Shown here: positions 1-8,588 of the stretch, in pieces
Numbering within the stretch: the stretch's first letter is position 1
Layout: each line of letters starts with the position of its first letter
Source: DATMTS01 sp035564555
Lineage (GTDB): Bacteria; Actinomycetota; Actinomycetes; Actinomycetales; Microbacteriaceae
Direction of reading: 5' to 3'
Assembly (NCBI GenBank): GCA_035564555.1
Contig: DATMTS010000077.1
Location: 1 to 32,294, forward strand
Length of the DNA: 32,294 bases
Made by a program: the position numbers and the translations under genes
The notes under the pieces: generated by a model
The model's database searches: none
Seen by the model: the letters and a program-made list of their open reading frames with translations, nothing else
Told to the model about the DNA's origin: nothing

Positions 1-65
1 AGCTTCCGGCCCGGCCGCATCCACACACACCCCCGAACCACACGCGCCGACAGCAGGGAAGAACC

Positions 66-1040
66 ATGTCAGAAAACGGGTCGACGCTGACCTCGATCGC
101 ATCGCCTCGCGCGATCGCGCGCAGCGTGAACGGCGGCAACAGGGCCTCCGGCAGTGAACGGATGCTGGCGCGGCGCGGCAGGACGGGCTGGGTATTCATC
201 ACTCCGTTCGCCGTCGTCTTCGTACTCTTCCTCGTCGCTCCTCTGGCGTATGCCTTCTACCTCAGCCTGTTCACCAAAGGGCTGGCGACCGGCACGGTCT
301 TCAGCGGCATCGACAACTACGTCAAGGCTTTCACCGACCCGTCGTTCTTGAACGGCGTCTGGTTCGTCGTGCGATTCTCGATCGTGCTCATCCCCGTGCA
401 GATGATCGTGTCGCTGGTCGCTGCGCTCCTGCTCGATGCACTGACGACCAGGCTGGCGAAGTTCTCCCGGCTGATGATCTTCCTGCCGTACGCCATCCCG
501 GCGGTGATCGGGGCGCTGATGTGGGGATTCCTGTACAGCCCCACCTTCGGGCCGCTCCAACAACTCTTCTCGCTGTTCCACGCCCAGGCGCCCTTCCTGC
601 TCAGCCAGGGCAATATCTTCTACGGACTGCTGAACGTCGTGACCTGGCAGTGGGCCGGCTACTACATGATCATCATCTTCGCCGCGTTGCAGGGCATCGA
701 TCCCTCGATCTACGAAGCGGCGAAGATCGACGGCGCGAACTCCTGGCAGGTCGCTCTGCGCATCAAGGTGCCGCTGGTCTCGTCGGCGCTCGTGCTCATC
801 CTGGTGTTCGCGCTGATCGGAACGCTGCAGTTCTTCACCGAACCCGAAGTGCTGGGCCCGGTTGCCAACGGCACGATCACGCCCGACTTCACCCCGAACA
901 TCTACGCGTTCAACCTGGCCTTCTCATACGCCCAGTTCAACTACGCGTCGGCGATCTCGTTCGCCCTCGGCATCGTGGTGTTCATCGCGGTCTACATCTT
1001 CATGTACTTCACCCGCAAGCGAGGGAGCCTGCTGAAATGA
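66..1040 (+). CDS. Carbohydrate ABC transporter permease, MalF/UgpA type
   Basis: This is an inner-membrane subunit of a binding-protein-dependent sugar importer. The 324-residue product has a roughly 40-residue Arg/Ser-rich cytosolic N-terminus, then about six hydrophobic segments, the first at about 42-64. The EAA loop that docks on the ATPase is seen at about 217-236 (YEAAKIDGANSWQ), the family signature. The ATG is preceded by AGGGAAG. Its last bases overlap the next permease by ATGA, and a GH51 arabinofuranosidase follows, so the likely substrate is an arabinose- or xylose-containing oligosaccharide (inference, as in AraNPQ systems). The solute-binding protein is expected immediately left of the window. 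No ATPase gene is nearby; these importers often share an MsmX-type ATPase encoded elsewhere. Confidence 0.93.
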   Translation: MSENGSTLTSIASPRAIARSVNGGNRASGSERMLARRGRTGWVFITPFAVVFVLFLVAPLAYAFYLSLFTKGLATGTVFSGIDNYVKAFTDPSFLNGVWFVVRFSIVLIPVQMIVSLVAALLLDALTTRLAKFSRLMIFLPYAIPAVIGALMWGFLYSPTFGPLQQLFSLFHAQAPFLLSQGNIFYGLLNVVTWQWAGYYMIIIFAALQGIDPSIYEAAKIDGANSWQVALRIKVPLVSSALVLILVFALIGTLQFFTEPEVLGPVANGTITPDFTPNIYAFNLAFSYAQFNYASAISFALGIVVFIAVYIFMYFTRKRGSLLK

Positions 1041-1960
1041 CCACCTCTACTATCGAGGCGACGCGCGGCGCTCGCCGCGGGAGCGGATCGCGCGAACGTG
1101 CGGCGCACGGCCGCCCGCGCCGCAACGTGATCGCGCACCTGTTCCTCGCGATCATGGTCGTCTACTTCCTGGTGCCGATCTGGTGGCTGTTCGTCGCCAG
1201 CACGAAGAATGCGCAAGGCCTGTTCTCGGGCTCGGGCGCGCTCTGGTTCGGCAAGGACTTCGACCTCTTGGCCAACCTGCACGACCTCTTCACCTACAAC
1301 GGCGGAGAGTATCTGCAGTGGCTCGGCAACTCGGTGCTCTACGCCGTCAGCGGCGGCGTCGGCGCGACGGTGATCGCCGTGCTGGCCGGCTACGGCTTCG
1401 CCAAGTACCAGTTCCGCGGGCGGAACTTCACCTTCGCGTTGCTGCTCGGCTCGGTGATGGTGCCGCTCACGGCGCTGGTCATCCCGACGTTCGTGCTGTT
1501 GTCGAACCTGCACCTCACCGACACCATCTGGGCGATCATCCTGCCGTCGCTGCTCAGCCCGTTCGGCGTCTATCTGATGCGCGTCTACACCGCGGATGCC
1601 GTGCCGGACGAACTGCTGGATGCGGCACGGGTGGACGGCGCCGGGGAATATCGCACGTTCTTCACGGTGGCCCTGCCGTTGATGCGTCCCGCCCTCATCA
1701 CGGTGCTGCTGCTGTCGGTCGTCGGCACCTGGAACAATTACTTCCTGCCGCTCGCGATGCTCTCCACCTCCAAGCTCTACCCGATCACCGTCGGCCTGGG
1801 GCTGTGGTCGCAGCTGGCATCCTCGAACAACGGGGGCGGTCACTCGCTGTGGAGCCTGATCATCGTGGGAGCGCTCGTGTCGATCATCCCGCTGATCATC
1901 GCGTTCCTCACGCTCCAGAAGTACTGGCAGGGCGGCCTCTCGCTCGGCAGCCTCAAGTAG
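1037..1960 (+). CDS. Carbohydrate ABC transporter permease, MalG/UgpE type
   Basis: This is the second membrane subunit of the same sugar importer, 307 residues. The start is the ATG at 1037, which overlaps the upstream stop as ATGA; the frame is open further upstream but that part is antisense-like and overlaps the first permease. A basic N-terminus (about 1-30) is followed by six hydrophobic segments, and the EAA loop lies at about 193-212 (LLDAARVDGAGEY). The C-terminus QKYWQGGLSLGSLK is typical of MalG-family permeases, which end close to the membrane. It would form a heterodimer with the preceding gene product. The two genes are certainly co-transcribed, and probably also with the arabinofuranosidase 49 bp downstream. 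Confidence 0.93.
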   Translation: MTTSTIEATRGARRGSGSRERAAHGRPRRNVIAHLFLAIMVVYFLVPIWWLFVASTKNAQGLFSGSGALWFGKDFDLLANLHDLFTYNGGEYLQWLGNSVLYAVSGGVGATVIAVLAGYGFAKYQFRGRNFTFALLLGSVMVPLTALVIPTFVLLSNLHLTDTIWAIILPSLLSPFGVYLMRVYTADAVPDELLDAARVDGAGEYRTFFTVALPLMRPALITVLLLSVVGTWNNYFLPLAMLSTSKLYPITVGLGLWSQLASSNNGGGHSLWSLIIVGALVSIIPLIIAFLTLQKYWQGGLSLGSLK

Positions 1961-2009
1961 CACTCAAACGTCGATCTGGCCCCCTCCAGAGCAACATCGA
2001 AAGAAGAAG

Positions 2010-3521
2010 ATGGTCACCGCACGTCTCACCCTCGACCCGTATTTCACGGTCGGTCCCGTCAACCCCCGTCTGTTCGGGTCGTTCGTCGAACACCTCGGCC
2101 GGTGCGTCTACGACGGCCTCTACGAACCCGGACATCCGAGCGCCGACGCCGAGGGATTCCGCACCGACGTGATCGACCTGGTCAAAGAGCTCGGGGTGTC
2201 GACCATCCGCTATCCCGGTGGCAATTTCGTCTCCGGTTTCCGTTGGGAAGACAGCGTCGGCCCACGCGAAGACCGGCCGCGCAGGCTCGATCTCGCCTGG
2301 CACTCCACCGAGACCAACGAGATCGGTCTGCACGAGTTCTCGTCGTGGCTGGAGAAGATCGAAAGCGAGTTGATGCTCGCCGTCAACCTCGGCACACGCT
2401 CGACGCTCGAAGCGCTCGATCTGCTCGACTACACCAACATCGCCTCGGGCAGCACGCTCAGCGACCGGCGCATCTCCAACGGCCGAACCGACGCGTTCGG
2501 AGTGAAGATGTGGTGCCTCGGAAACGAGATGGACGGACCGTGGCAGTTGGGCCATCGCTCGGCCGATGACTACGGCAAGCTCGCGGCGCAGACCGCGAAG
2601 GCGATGCGGCAACTCGACCCGTCGGTCGAACTCGTGGTGTGCGGCTCATCCAGCGCGCACATGCCGACCTTCGGCGAGTGGGAGCGCGTCGTGCTCACCC
2701 ACACCTACGACGACGTCGACTACATCTCCTGCCACGCGTACTACGAGGAGAAGAACGGCGATCTCGCGAGCTTCCTGGCCTCGGCGGTCGACATGGACCA
2801 CTTCATCGAGTCGGTGGTGGCCACCGCCGATCATGTGAAGGCGGTCAAGGGCAGCGACAAGACCATCAACATCTCGTTCGACGAGTGGAATGTCTGGTAC
2901 ATCGAGCGCTTCCACGGCGTCGACAAGATCGAAGGCATCGACAACTGGCCGGTGGCCCCCCGACTGCTCGAAGACGCCTACTCGGTGGCCGACGCCGTGG
3001 TGTTCGGCAACCTGCTGATCTCCCTGCTGAAGCATGCCGACCGCGTGACAAGCGCATCCCTCGCGCAGCTCGTCAATGTGATCGCCCCGATCATGACCGA
3101 GCCGGGCGGGGCGGCCTGGCGTCAGACGACGTTCTTTCCGTTCGCTCTGACCTCGCGTCTCGCGAAGGGCTCGGCGCTCGATGTGAGGCTCACCGGCGAC
3201 ACCCATCAGACCGAGGTCTACGGCGAGGTGAACACCGTCGACGCCGTCGCGACCCACGACGAGACGACGGGGCGCACCTCGGTGTTCCTGGTCAACCGCA
3301 GCCAGACCGAGGATGCCGCGATCACGATCGACCTCGCGGCTCTGGGAGGGGTCTCGGTCATCGAGGCGCAGACGCTCACCGACTCCGACGTGAACGCCAA
3401 GAACACGCTCGAGGACACCGAGCGAGTCGGACTCGCGGCAAACACCACGGCCGTCGCCTCGAACGGTTCGGTGACGATCACACTGCCGCCGGTCTCCTGG
3501 ACCGCCCTCGAACTCGGCTGA
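2010..3521 (+). CDS. abfA: Alpha-L-arabinofuranosidase, glycoside hydrolase family 51
   Basis: This enzyme releases terminal arabinofuranose from arabinan or arabinoxylan oligosaccharides. No signal peptide is visible, so it acts in the cytoplasm on imported oligosaccharides. The 503 residues match the length of characterised GH51 enzymes (Geobacillus AbfA is 502). The acid/base is E173 in GNEMDGPWQ and the nucleophile is E292 in SFDEWNVWY, nearly the same numbers as in Geobacillus AbfA (E175/E294). The N-terminal stretch NPRLFGSFVEHLGRCVYDGL and the RYPGGNFVSGFRWEDSVGP region are family hallmarks. The C-terminal part (from about 380) is the usual beta-sandwich. A purine-rich GAAAGAAGAAG precedes the ATG. 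The two upstream permeases suggest a single uptake-and-cleavage operon. Confidence 0.95.
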   Translation: MVTARLTLDPYFTVGPVNPRLFGSFVEHLGRCVYDGLYEPGHPSADAEGFRTDVIDLVKELGVSTIRYPGGNFVSGFRWEDSVGPREDRPRRLDLAWHSTETNEIGLHEFSSWLEKIESELMLAVNLGTRSTLEALDLLDYTNIASGSTLSDRRISNGRTDAFGVKMWCLGNEMDGPWQLGHRSADDYGKLAAQTAKAMRQLDPSVELVVCGSSSAHMPTFGEWERVVLTHTYDDVDYISCHAYYEEKNGDLASFLASAVDMDHFIESVVATADHVKAVKGSDKTINISFDEWNVWYIERFHGVDKIEGIDNWPVAPRLLEDAYSVADAVVFGNLLISLLKHADRVTSASLAQLVNVIAPIMTEPGGAAWRQTTFFPFALTSRLAKGSALDVRLTGDTHQTEVYGEVNTVDAVATHDETTGRTSVFLVNRSQTEDAAITIDLAALGGVSVIEAQTLTDSDVNAKNTLEDTERVGLAANTTAVASNGSVTITLPPVSWTALELG

Positions 3522-3561
3522 GCCGGCCGGCGGGTGAGCGGCTGTCGCGCACCCGGCCGGC
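3522..3561. terminator. Bidirectional GC-rich hairpin between abfA and purQ
   Basis: GCCGGCCGG at 3522-3530 followed by GGGTG pairs with CACCCGGCCGGC at 3550-3561, leaving a short loop and a one- or two-base bulge. It fills the gap between two convergent genes, so it can serve both. There is no U-tract, which is common in high-GC actinobacteria. Confidence 0.6.
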
Positions 3562-3564
3562 AGG

Positions 3565-4263
3565 CTACGAGACGGCGGTGAGTGCGGCCAGCGCCGAGGT
3601 GAAGAATGTGAGGCCGTCGACGCCGGATCGCATCGCGGCATCCGTGTCGGGACCGAAGCCCGGCTCCGTCGCGTGCTCGGGGTGCGGCATCAGACCGACG
3701 ACGTTGCCACGCTCGTTCGTCACGCCGGCGATATCGTTCAGTGACCCGTTCGGATTCACACCGACGTACCGGAACGCGACGCGGCCCTCGCCTTCCAGCC
3801 GCTCCAGCTCGTCGGCGGAGGCCACGAACGCGCCCTCGCCGTTCTTCAACGGGATCGTGATCTGCTGACCGGGTGCGAAACCGTTCGTCCAGGCCGTCGA
3901 CGCATTCTCGACGCGCAGCGCCTGGTCGCGGCGGATGAACTGTCCGTGGTCGTTGCGGATCAGCCCGCCGGGCAGCAGATGGGCCTCGGTGAGCATCTGG
4001 AAGCCGTTGCAGATGCCCAGCACCGGCATCCCTCTGTTCGCCGCGTCGACGACCTCGGCCATGATCGGGGAGAGGCTCGCTATGGCGCCGCAGCGCAGAT
4101 AGTCTCCGTAGCTGAACCCGCCGGGCAGCACGAGGGCGTCCACGCCCTTCAGGTCGTGTTCGCCGTGCCAGAGCGCGACGGGCTCAGCGCCGGCGCCGCG
4201 CACGGCGCGCTGCGCGTCCCGGTCGTCGAGCGAACCGGGAAAGGTGATGACGCCGATCCTCAC
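3565..4263 (-). CDS. purQ: Phosphoribosylformylglycinamidine synthase, glutaminase subunit PurQ
   Basis: PurQ supplies ammonia from glutamine to the FGAM synthase complex PurLQS, the fourth step of de novo purine synthesis. The 232-residue class I glutamine amidotransferase shows the nucleophile C85 in GICNGFQ and the His/Glu pair H194 and E196 in MPHPEH. The N-terminus MRIGVITFPGSLDDRDA is typical of PurQ. The GTG start at 4263 overlaps the purS stop by GTGA, so translation is coupled. The catalytic partner purL is not found in the window, so it must lie elsewhere. The 3' end meets abfA across a hairpin. Confidence 0.96.
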   Translation of the reverse strand: MRIGVITFPGSLDDRDAQRAVRGAGAEPVALWHGEHDLKGVDALVLPGGFSYGDYLRCGAIASLSPIMAEVVDAANRGMPVLGICNGFQMLTEAHLLPGGLIRNDHGQFIRRDQALRVENASTAWTNGFAPGQQITIPLKNGEGAFVASADELERLEGEGRVAFRYVGVNPNGSLNDIAGVTNERGNVVGLMPHPEHATEPGFGPDTDAAMRSGVDGLTFFTSALAALTAVS

Positions 4264-4550
4264 CGCTGCGCCTCGGCCTGTTCCGCCACGGTGTCCAGGA
4301 CATCCGACCCGACCACGGCGACGTTCACGACGTCTTCGATCACCGAGTTCGAGAGCACGTCCTGCGCGATCTGCCGAACGTTCGCCAGCAGGTCGTCATC
4401 GACCGTGGCATCCGTCGTGAGCTCGAAGCGCTTGCCGACGCGCACATCGAACGTGCCTTTGCCGGTGCGGGCGAGTGCCCCCGCGACGGCTTTGCCCTGC
4501 GGGTCGAGCAGTTCGGCCTTCGGCATGACTTCTACAAGGATCGTGGGCAC
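4260..4550 (-). CDS. purS: Phosphoribosylformylglycinamidine synthase subunit PurS
   Basis: PurS is the small structural subunit that bridges PurL and PurQ. The product is 96 residues, close to the usual 80-90, and has the expected pattern: N-terminal VEVMPKAELLDPQGKAV, a central GTFDVRVGKRFEL strand and a C-terminal helix. The start is GTG at 4550 with GGAGAG four bases upstream. It is the first gene of a purS-purQ pair with a 4-bp overlap. A plausible promoter lies at 4587-4592, about 40 bp upstream. Confidence 0.93.
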   Translation of the reverse strand: MPTILVEVMPKAELLDPQGKAVAGALARTGKGTFDVRVGKRFELTTDATVDDDLLANVRQIAQDVLSNSVIEDVVNVAVVGSDVLDTVAEQAEAQR

Positions 4551-4586
4551 GGGTCTCTCCGCTCGACCGACTGGTGGGATGCCCCG

Positions 4587-4592
4587 ATTCTA
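4587..4592 (-). promoter_or_regulatory. Candidate -10 of the purSQ promoter
   Basis: TAGAAT reads on the minus strand at 4592-4587, about 37 bases before the purS GTG, which would give a short leader containing the GGAGAG ribosome-binding site. No good -35 was recognised, and the next upstream gene (MOSC) ends at 4604, only 12 bp away. Confidence 0.4.
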
Positions 4593-4603
4593 CCGTGCGC
4601 GCG

Positions 4604-5191
4604 TCACACCGGCTGCAGAGGTCGGTGCGGCTCATCAGGAAGCTCGACGCGGATGCGGTCACCGCTGCGCACCACACCGGAGCGCAGGACGACGCTCATC
4701 ACGCCGGCCTTGCGCGTCACCTGGCCGTGCTCGTCTCGCGTCACCAACTCACGCATCAGCCCGTGCTGCAGTTCGTCGATCTGGCTGCAGGGATTACGCA
4801 AGCCCGTGATCTCGACGACGGCCCGGTCGCCCAGGTGCAGGACGGTGCCCGTGGGCAGGCTCAGCAGATCGACTCCGATCGTCGTGACGTTCTCGCCGAG
4901 CTGCCCCGGTTGCACAGCGAAACCCTTGGCCTCCACCTCGTCGAAAAGCTCCGAATGGATCAGATGCACCTGTCGAAGGTTCGGCGCTGACGGGTCCCTG
5001 GCCACGCGCGAACGGTGCTGAACCGTCCGGCCGGAGTGCGCATCGCCTTCGACGCCGATTCCGGCGATCAAGGTGATGCTGTCGCACTGCTGTTTTGAGA
5101 AGCGGTGGGCAGGATCACTGCTCACCGACACCACCACCGCATGATCCGACCTACCCACGAACATCATCCTGACAGGTCCCGCCCCATCCAT
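4604..5191 (-). CDS. MOSC-domain protein
   Basis: MOSC domains are the C-terminal part of molybdenum-cofactor sulfurases and of stand-alone YiiM-like proteins that handle Moco-bound or reduced substrates. The 195-residue protein has the conserved Cys C135 in RNPCSQID, GVEGDAHSG at about 47-55 and PGQLGENVTT at about 95-104, all MOSC features. The first ATG (5191) lacks an obvious ribosome-binding site; in-frame ATG codons at 5167 and 5164 are alternatives and would trim 8-9 residues. It has its own transcription unit between purS and kynU, with no Moco genes nearby, so the substrate cannot be inferred. Confidence 0.88.
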   Translation of the reverse strand: MDGAGPVRMMFVGRSDHAVVVSVSSDPAHRFSKQQCDSITLIAGIGVEGDAHSGRTVQHRSRVARDPSAPNLRQVHLIHSELFDEVEAKGFAVQPGQLGENVTTIGVDLLSLPTGTVLHLGDRAVVEITGLRNPCSQIDELQHGLMRELVTRDEHGQVTRKAGVMSVVLRSGVVRSGDRIRVELPDEPHRPLQPV

Positions 5192-5266
5192 CGATTGCGG
5201 CGAATCTGCCGGAATAGGGCGTGAGAACGTGGATCCGACGTGAGTCGACGCCGGGAGCTGGGCCGG

Positions 5267-6577
5267 TCAACCCAGCCCGGAGCGTCGCAGCAGTTCGCCG
5301 CGCAGCGTGTCGCGCACGGCGGCCATGCCGAGATAGGTCTCCTCGAAGCCGGTCGAGAGCGGGGAGAGGCCGATGCGCAGGCCGCCCGGGTCGCGATAGT
5401 CCGGGATGACGTCCTGCTCCCAGAGGCGCGCGGTCACCTTCCGCATGGCGGGATGCCAGAATGTGACGTGGCCCCCGCGCTCACCCGGATTGCGCGGGCT
5501 GGCGAGCTCGACGCCGAGTGGCGCCAGCCACTGATCGAAGAGCCGGATCGCGAACTCGGTCAACTCCGTCGATTTGGCGCGCACCGCATCGATGCCGCGG
5601 TCCTCGATCATTGCGACGGTGTCCTCGATGGCGAGCATCCCGACGATCGGCGGTGTGCCGCTGAGGAACCGGCGCAACCCGGCTGCCGGAACGTATGAGG
5701 GGCCCATCGCAAAGACGTCCGCTGTGCCCATCCACCCCTGGATCGGCTGGCGCAGCACCTGCTGCAGATCCTCGCGCACATAGCCGAAAGCGGGAGAACC
5801 CGGACCGCCGTTCAGGTACTTGTACGTGCAGCCGACAGCGAGGTCGACGCCCCAGGCATCCAATTCCACCGGAACGCAGCCGGCGGAATGGCACAGGTCC
5901 CAGAGCACGAGCGCACCCGCATCGTGCACGATGCGGGTGATGGCCTGCGCATCTGCGAGGTGGCCGGAGCGGTACGCGACGTGGCTGAGCACGACGAGCG
6001 CCGTCTGCGGTCCGAGCACCGCCCGTACCTGCGAGGCCGTAACGCCGGCCCGCCGGTCGGACTCGATCCAGCGCAGCGTGAGACCGCGCTCGGCGGCGAT
6101 GCCGTCGAGCACGTAGCGGTCGGTGGGGAAGTTGTCGGTGTCGAGCACGATCTCGGTGCGCGGCGGTGCGCCGGGCGCGCGTGGAGCATCGACCGCGGCG
6201 CGCGCGAGCTTGTAGAGCAGCACCGTCGTCGAGTCGCCGATGAAGGTCTGACCGGCACTCGCCCCGAGCGCGGCGGCGCCGAGCCGGTCGCCGAGAGTGA
6301 AGGGCAACTCCATCCAACGTTCGTCCCAACCCCGGATCAGGCGGCCGCCCCACTCCTCGATCAGGAACCTCTGGATGCGCTTCACGCCGGCGATGGTGGG
6401 CCTGCCCAGCGAATTGCCGTCGAAGTACGCCCGGATGCCGCCGGCCGGCTCGGTGATCGAGCCCGAGCGCGTTCCTTCTGCGCTTGCGCCGACGAACTGT
6501 TTGCGGAAGTGCGCGAGACCATCGCTGCGGTCGCGGCGTCGCGCGTAGGCGAGCAGCGGGTCGGGGCTGTCGGTCAT
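5267..6577 (-). CDS. kynU: Kynureninase
   Basis: This PLP enzyme cleaves L-kynurenine to anthranilate and alanine. The product is 436 residues, the usual size. The cofactor lysine is K253 in GCTYKYLNGGPGSPAF, D227 and H230 lie in LWDLCHSAG, and the DNFPTDRYV loop (148-156) is the kynureninase phosphate/ring-stacking region. YFDGNSLGRP at about 51-60 is also family-specific. The start is the ATG at 6577, which overlaps the stop of the amidohydrolase gene as ATGA; the frame remains open far upstream, but that region codes for other proteins in another frame. It is the third gene of the kynA-amidohydrolase-kynU operon. Confidence 0.95.
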   Translation of the reverse strand: MTDSPDPLLAYARRRDRSDGLAHFRKQFVGASAEGTRSGSITEPAGGIRAYFDGNSLGRPTIAGVKRIQRFLIEEWGGRLIRGWDERWMELPFTLGDRLGAAALGASAGQTFIGDSTTVLLYKLARAAVDAPRAPGAPPRTEIVLDTDNFPTDRYVLDGIAAERGLTLRWIESDRRAGVTASQVRAVLGPQTALVVLSHVAYRSGHLADAQAITRIVHDAGALVLWDLCHSAGCVPVELDAWGVDLAVGCTYKYLNGGPGSPAFGYVREDLQQVLRQPIQGWMGTADVFAMGPSYVPAAGLRRFLSGTPPIVGMLAIEDTVAMIEDRGIDAVRAKSTELTEFAIRLFDQWLAPLGVELASPRNPGERGGHVTFWHPAMRKVTARLWEQDVIPDYRDPGGLRIGLSPLSTGFEETYLGMAAVRDTLRGELLRRSGLG

Positions 6578-7659
6578 GCTGGCGTCTCCTGGATCGTCTC
6601 TACGAGTGTGTCGATGGTCGCGCCGCGGGCACGTGCCAGCCAGCGGGCGGTGTCTTCGGCGCCGGCCGGCGCACGGCCGGGAACCCAGGTCAGGCGCGGA
6701 CCGAGTGCGAACGTGCCGCGGCCATCGGGCAGCCGAAGGGGCAGCGGCTCGACCACGATGGTCCTCATCAGCGCATCCGCATCCAGTCCCGCCCCGGCGA
6801 GCGCGAGCAATTCCCGTTCGTTCACGCCGACCGGCAGCGGACCGTTGCCGAGGTCGGTACCGTAGAGCACCCTTCCGCCGTCGCGAACGAACCGCCGCAC
6901 GTTGTCGACGGCCGTGCGGTGCTCGACCGTGGTCTCGCCCCACCCGTGCATGTCGAGGGTGGAGACCCAGAGCATCCGGCCGGAGCACATCCGGCGTAGC
7001 AGTTCGTCGTCGATCCGTTCGCTGAAGGGTGCGTGCGCCAAGGCATCGGCTCCCGCTTCGAAGGCGCGTTCGGCCTGTCCGCCGCCCTGCACGTGCGCGA
7101 AGACGGGTAGATCGCGCAGGTGCGCCTCGTCGACGAGGCACGTCAACAGCTCGTCGTCGAGTACCGGCCCCGCGTCGCTGTTCAGCATCACCTTGACGTA
7201 CGCGGCGCCGCGCTTCGCCTGCGCCTCGACCGCCTCGACCGCTTGGGCGCGCGTCGCCACCTCGACCGCCGCCGCACGTGGCGCCCAGGTGGAGGTCGAC
7301 GGGTATCCGGCGATGCACGTGATGAAGGCTCCGGCCACCAGCACGTCGGGCAGCGACGGGTCCTGCGCGCTCTGCTCGTTCCACAGCTCGGCCACCTCGC
7401 CGATCCATCCCATGTCGTGCGCCTGGCTGATGCCGTTGCGGAACAGCTCGCGCGGGTCGGCGAGGCCGAGATGAACGTGATGGTCGACGAGCCCGGCCAC
7501 CAGGGTGCCCGGAACGTGGATGCGGCGCGGTCGGTCGAACTCCCCGGCATCGCTGACCGGAACCAGCACGCCCTCGATCTCCACGAATTCGCCGGCCCCC
7601 CGCCAGCCGTCTCGCCACCACTGGTCGCAGCTGACGACCGTCATGTTCTCATCGCTCAC
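6574..7659 (-). CDS. Amidohydrolase-superfamily enzyme, candidate N-formylkynurenine formamidase
   Basis: The product is a 361-residue metal-dependent hydrolase of the urease/imidazolonepropionase-like fold. All expected metal and catalytic positions are present: H61 and H63 in GLVDHHVHLG, K156 in YVKVML (a candidate carboxylated lysine), H189 in VFAHV, H209 in ALAHAP and D269 in YGTDLG. The GTG start at 7659 overlaps the dioxygenase stop by GTGA, and its own stop overlaps the kynU start by ATGA. ATG at 7644 is an alternative start. Its place between tryptophan dioxygenase and kynureninase is that of the arylformamidase step, yet it shares no motif with KynB (cyclase family) or alpha/beta-hydrolase formamidases. 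The formamidase role is inference; the superfamily assignment is firm. Confidence 0.88.
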   Translation of the reverse strand: MSDENMTVVSCDQWWRDGWRGAGEFVEIEGVLVPVSDAGEFDRPRRIHVPGTLVAGLVDHHVHLGLADPRELFRNGISQAHDMGWIGEVAELWNEQSAQDPSLPDVLVAGAFITCIAGYPSTSTWAPRAAAVEVATRAQAVEAVEAQAKRGAAYVKVMLNSDAGPVLDDELLTCLVDEAHLRDLPVFAHVQGGGQAERAFEAGADALAHAPFSERIDDELLRRMCSGRMLWVSTLDMHGWGETTVEHRTAVDNVRRFVRDGGRVLYGTDLGNGPLPVGVNERELLALAGAGLDADALMRTIVVEPLPLRLPDGRGTFALGPRLTWVPGRAPAGAEDTARWLARARGATIDTLVETIQETPA

Positions 7660-8588
7660 GCCGGGGCGCCGATCTCGGTGCGCACGGCGAACAACTCGGG
7701 AAAGAACGTCAGCTCGAGCGCCTTCTGCAGGAACGTCACCCCGCTGGACCCGCCGGTGCCGGTCTTCATGCCGATCGTGCGTTGCACCGTCTTCAGATGC
7801 CGGAACCGCCACAGCTGAAAGTTGTCCTCCAGATCGACCAGCTCTTCGCACGCCTCATACGCATCCCAGTGCTCCCGCGAGTTCTCGTACACCCGACGGA
7901 ACGTCGCGACGAGTTCGCCGTTCGCGCGATGCGGTTTCGTCACGTCCCGGTCGAGCACGGATGCCGGGATCCGGTAGCCGTGCCGATGCAGGTAGCGCAG
8001 GAACTCGTCGTACAGGCTCGGCTGCTCCAGCAGTGCGGCGAGCGACGCGCGCGCTGCCGGATCGCTCTCGAAGACCCGCAGCATCCTGGCATCCTTGTTG
8101 CCGAGCACGAACTCCACCGCCCGGTACTGCCAGGACTGAAAGCCGGAGGAGTTGCCCAACTCGCCCCGGAACTCGGCGTATTCCGCCGGAGTCAGCGTCG
8201 CGAGCACCGACCACTGCTCGGTCACCACCCGCTGGATGTGCTTCACGCGCGCGACCCGCTTGAGCGTCATCCGCAGGTCGTCGGCTCGCAGCAGTTCGCA
8301 CGCGGATGCCAGCTCGTGCAGCATGAGCTTGAACCACAGCTCGGTCGTCTGGTGCTGGATGATGAACAGCAACTCGTCGTGATGCTCGGGCCTGCTGACC
8401 GGATGCTGCGCGTCGAGCAGCGTGCCGAGGTCGAGGTAGGAGCCGTAGCTCATCCGGTCGCGGAAGTCGGTGACGATCGAGGCATCGAACTCGCGCGTCG
8501 GTGGCTCGCCGGGCGAACCGTGGTCGGTCGCGTTGTTCGGTGTGGCGCTGGTGTCGGGCACGCCGTCTGCGGCGTTGTCGTCGGGCAC
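7656..8588 (-). CDS. kynA: Tryptophan 2,3-dioxygenase
   Basis: This haem enzyme opens the indole ring of L-tryptophan to give N-formylkynurenine. Counting from the chosen start, H79 (FIIQHQTTELW), R141 (FRGELGNSSGFQS), H264 (WRFRHLKTVQR) and T278 (GTGG) correspond at a constant offset of 24 to the known Xanthomonas enzyme residues H55, R117, H240 (haem ligand) and T254. I chose the GTG at 8588 because AAGGAG lies six bases upstream; an in-frame ATG at 8603 overlaps that site itself and has none before it. The first 30 or so residues are Pro/Asp-rich and probably disordered. It leads a three-gene operon and is divergent from padR. Confidence 0.95.
   Translation of the reverse strand: MPDDNAADGVPDTSATPNNATDHGSPGEPPTREFDASIVTDFRDRMSYGSYLDLGTLLDAQHPVSRPEHHDELLFIIQHQTTELWFKLMLHELASACELLRADDLRMTLKRVARVKHIQRVVTEQWSVLATLTPAEYAEFRGELGNSSGFQSWQYRAVEFVLGNKDARMLRVFESDPAARASLAALLEQPSLYDEFLRYLHRHGYRIPASVLDRDVTKPHRANGELVATFRRVYENSREHWDAYEACEELVDLEDNFQLWRFRHLKTVQRTIGMKTGTGGSSGVTFLQKALELTFFPELFAVRTEIGAPA

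Noticed and set aside
2639..3868. Second + strand open frame inside abfA
   Set aside because: It is a shadow frame with Arg-rich composition; the GH51 catalytic residues lie in the frame annotated.
6578..7621. Upstream extension of the kynureninase frame, suggesting a fusion protein
   Set aside because: The extension is low-complexity Arg/Gly-rich and overlaps the amidohydrolase, whose metal-site motifs are intact in another frame. The ATGA overlap fixes the kynU start.
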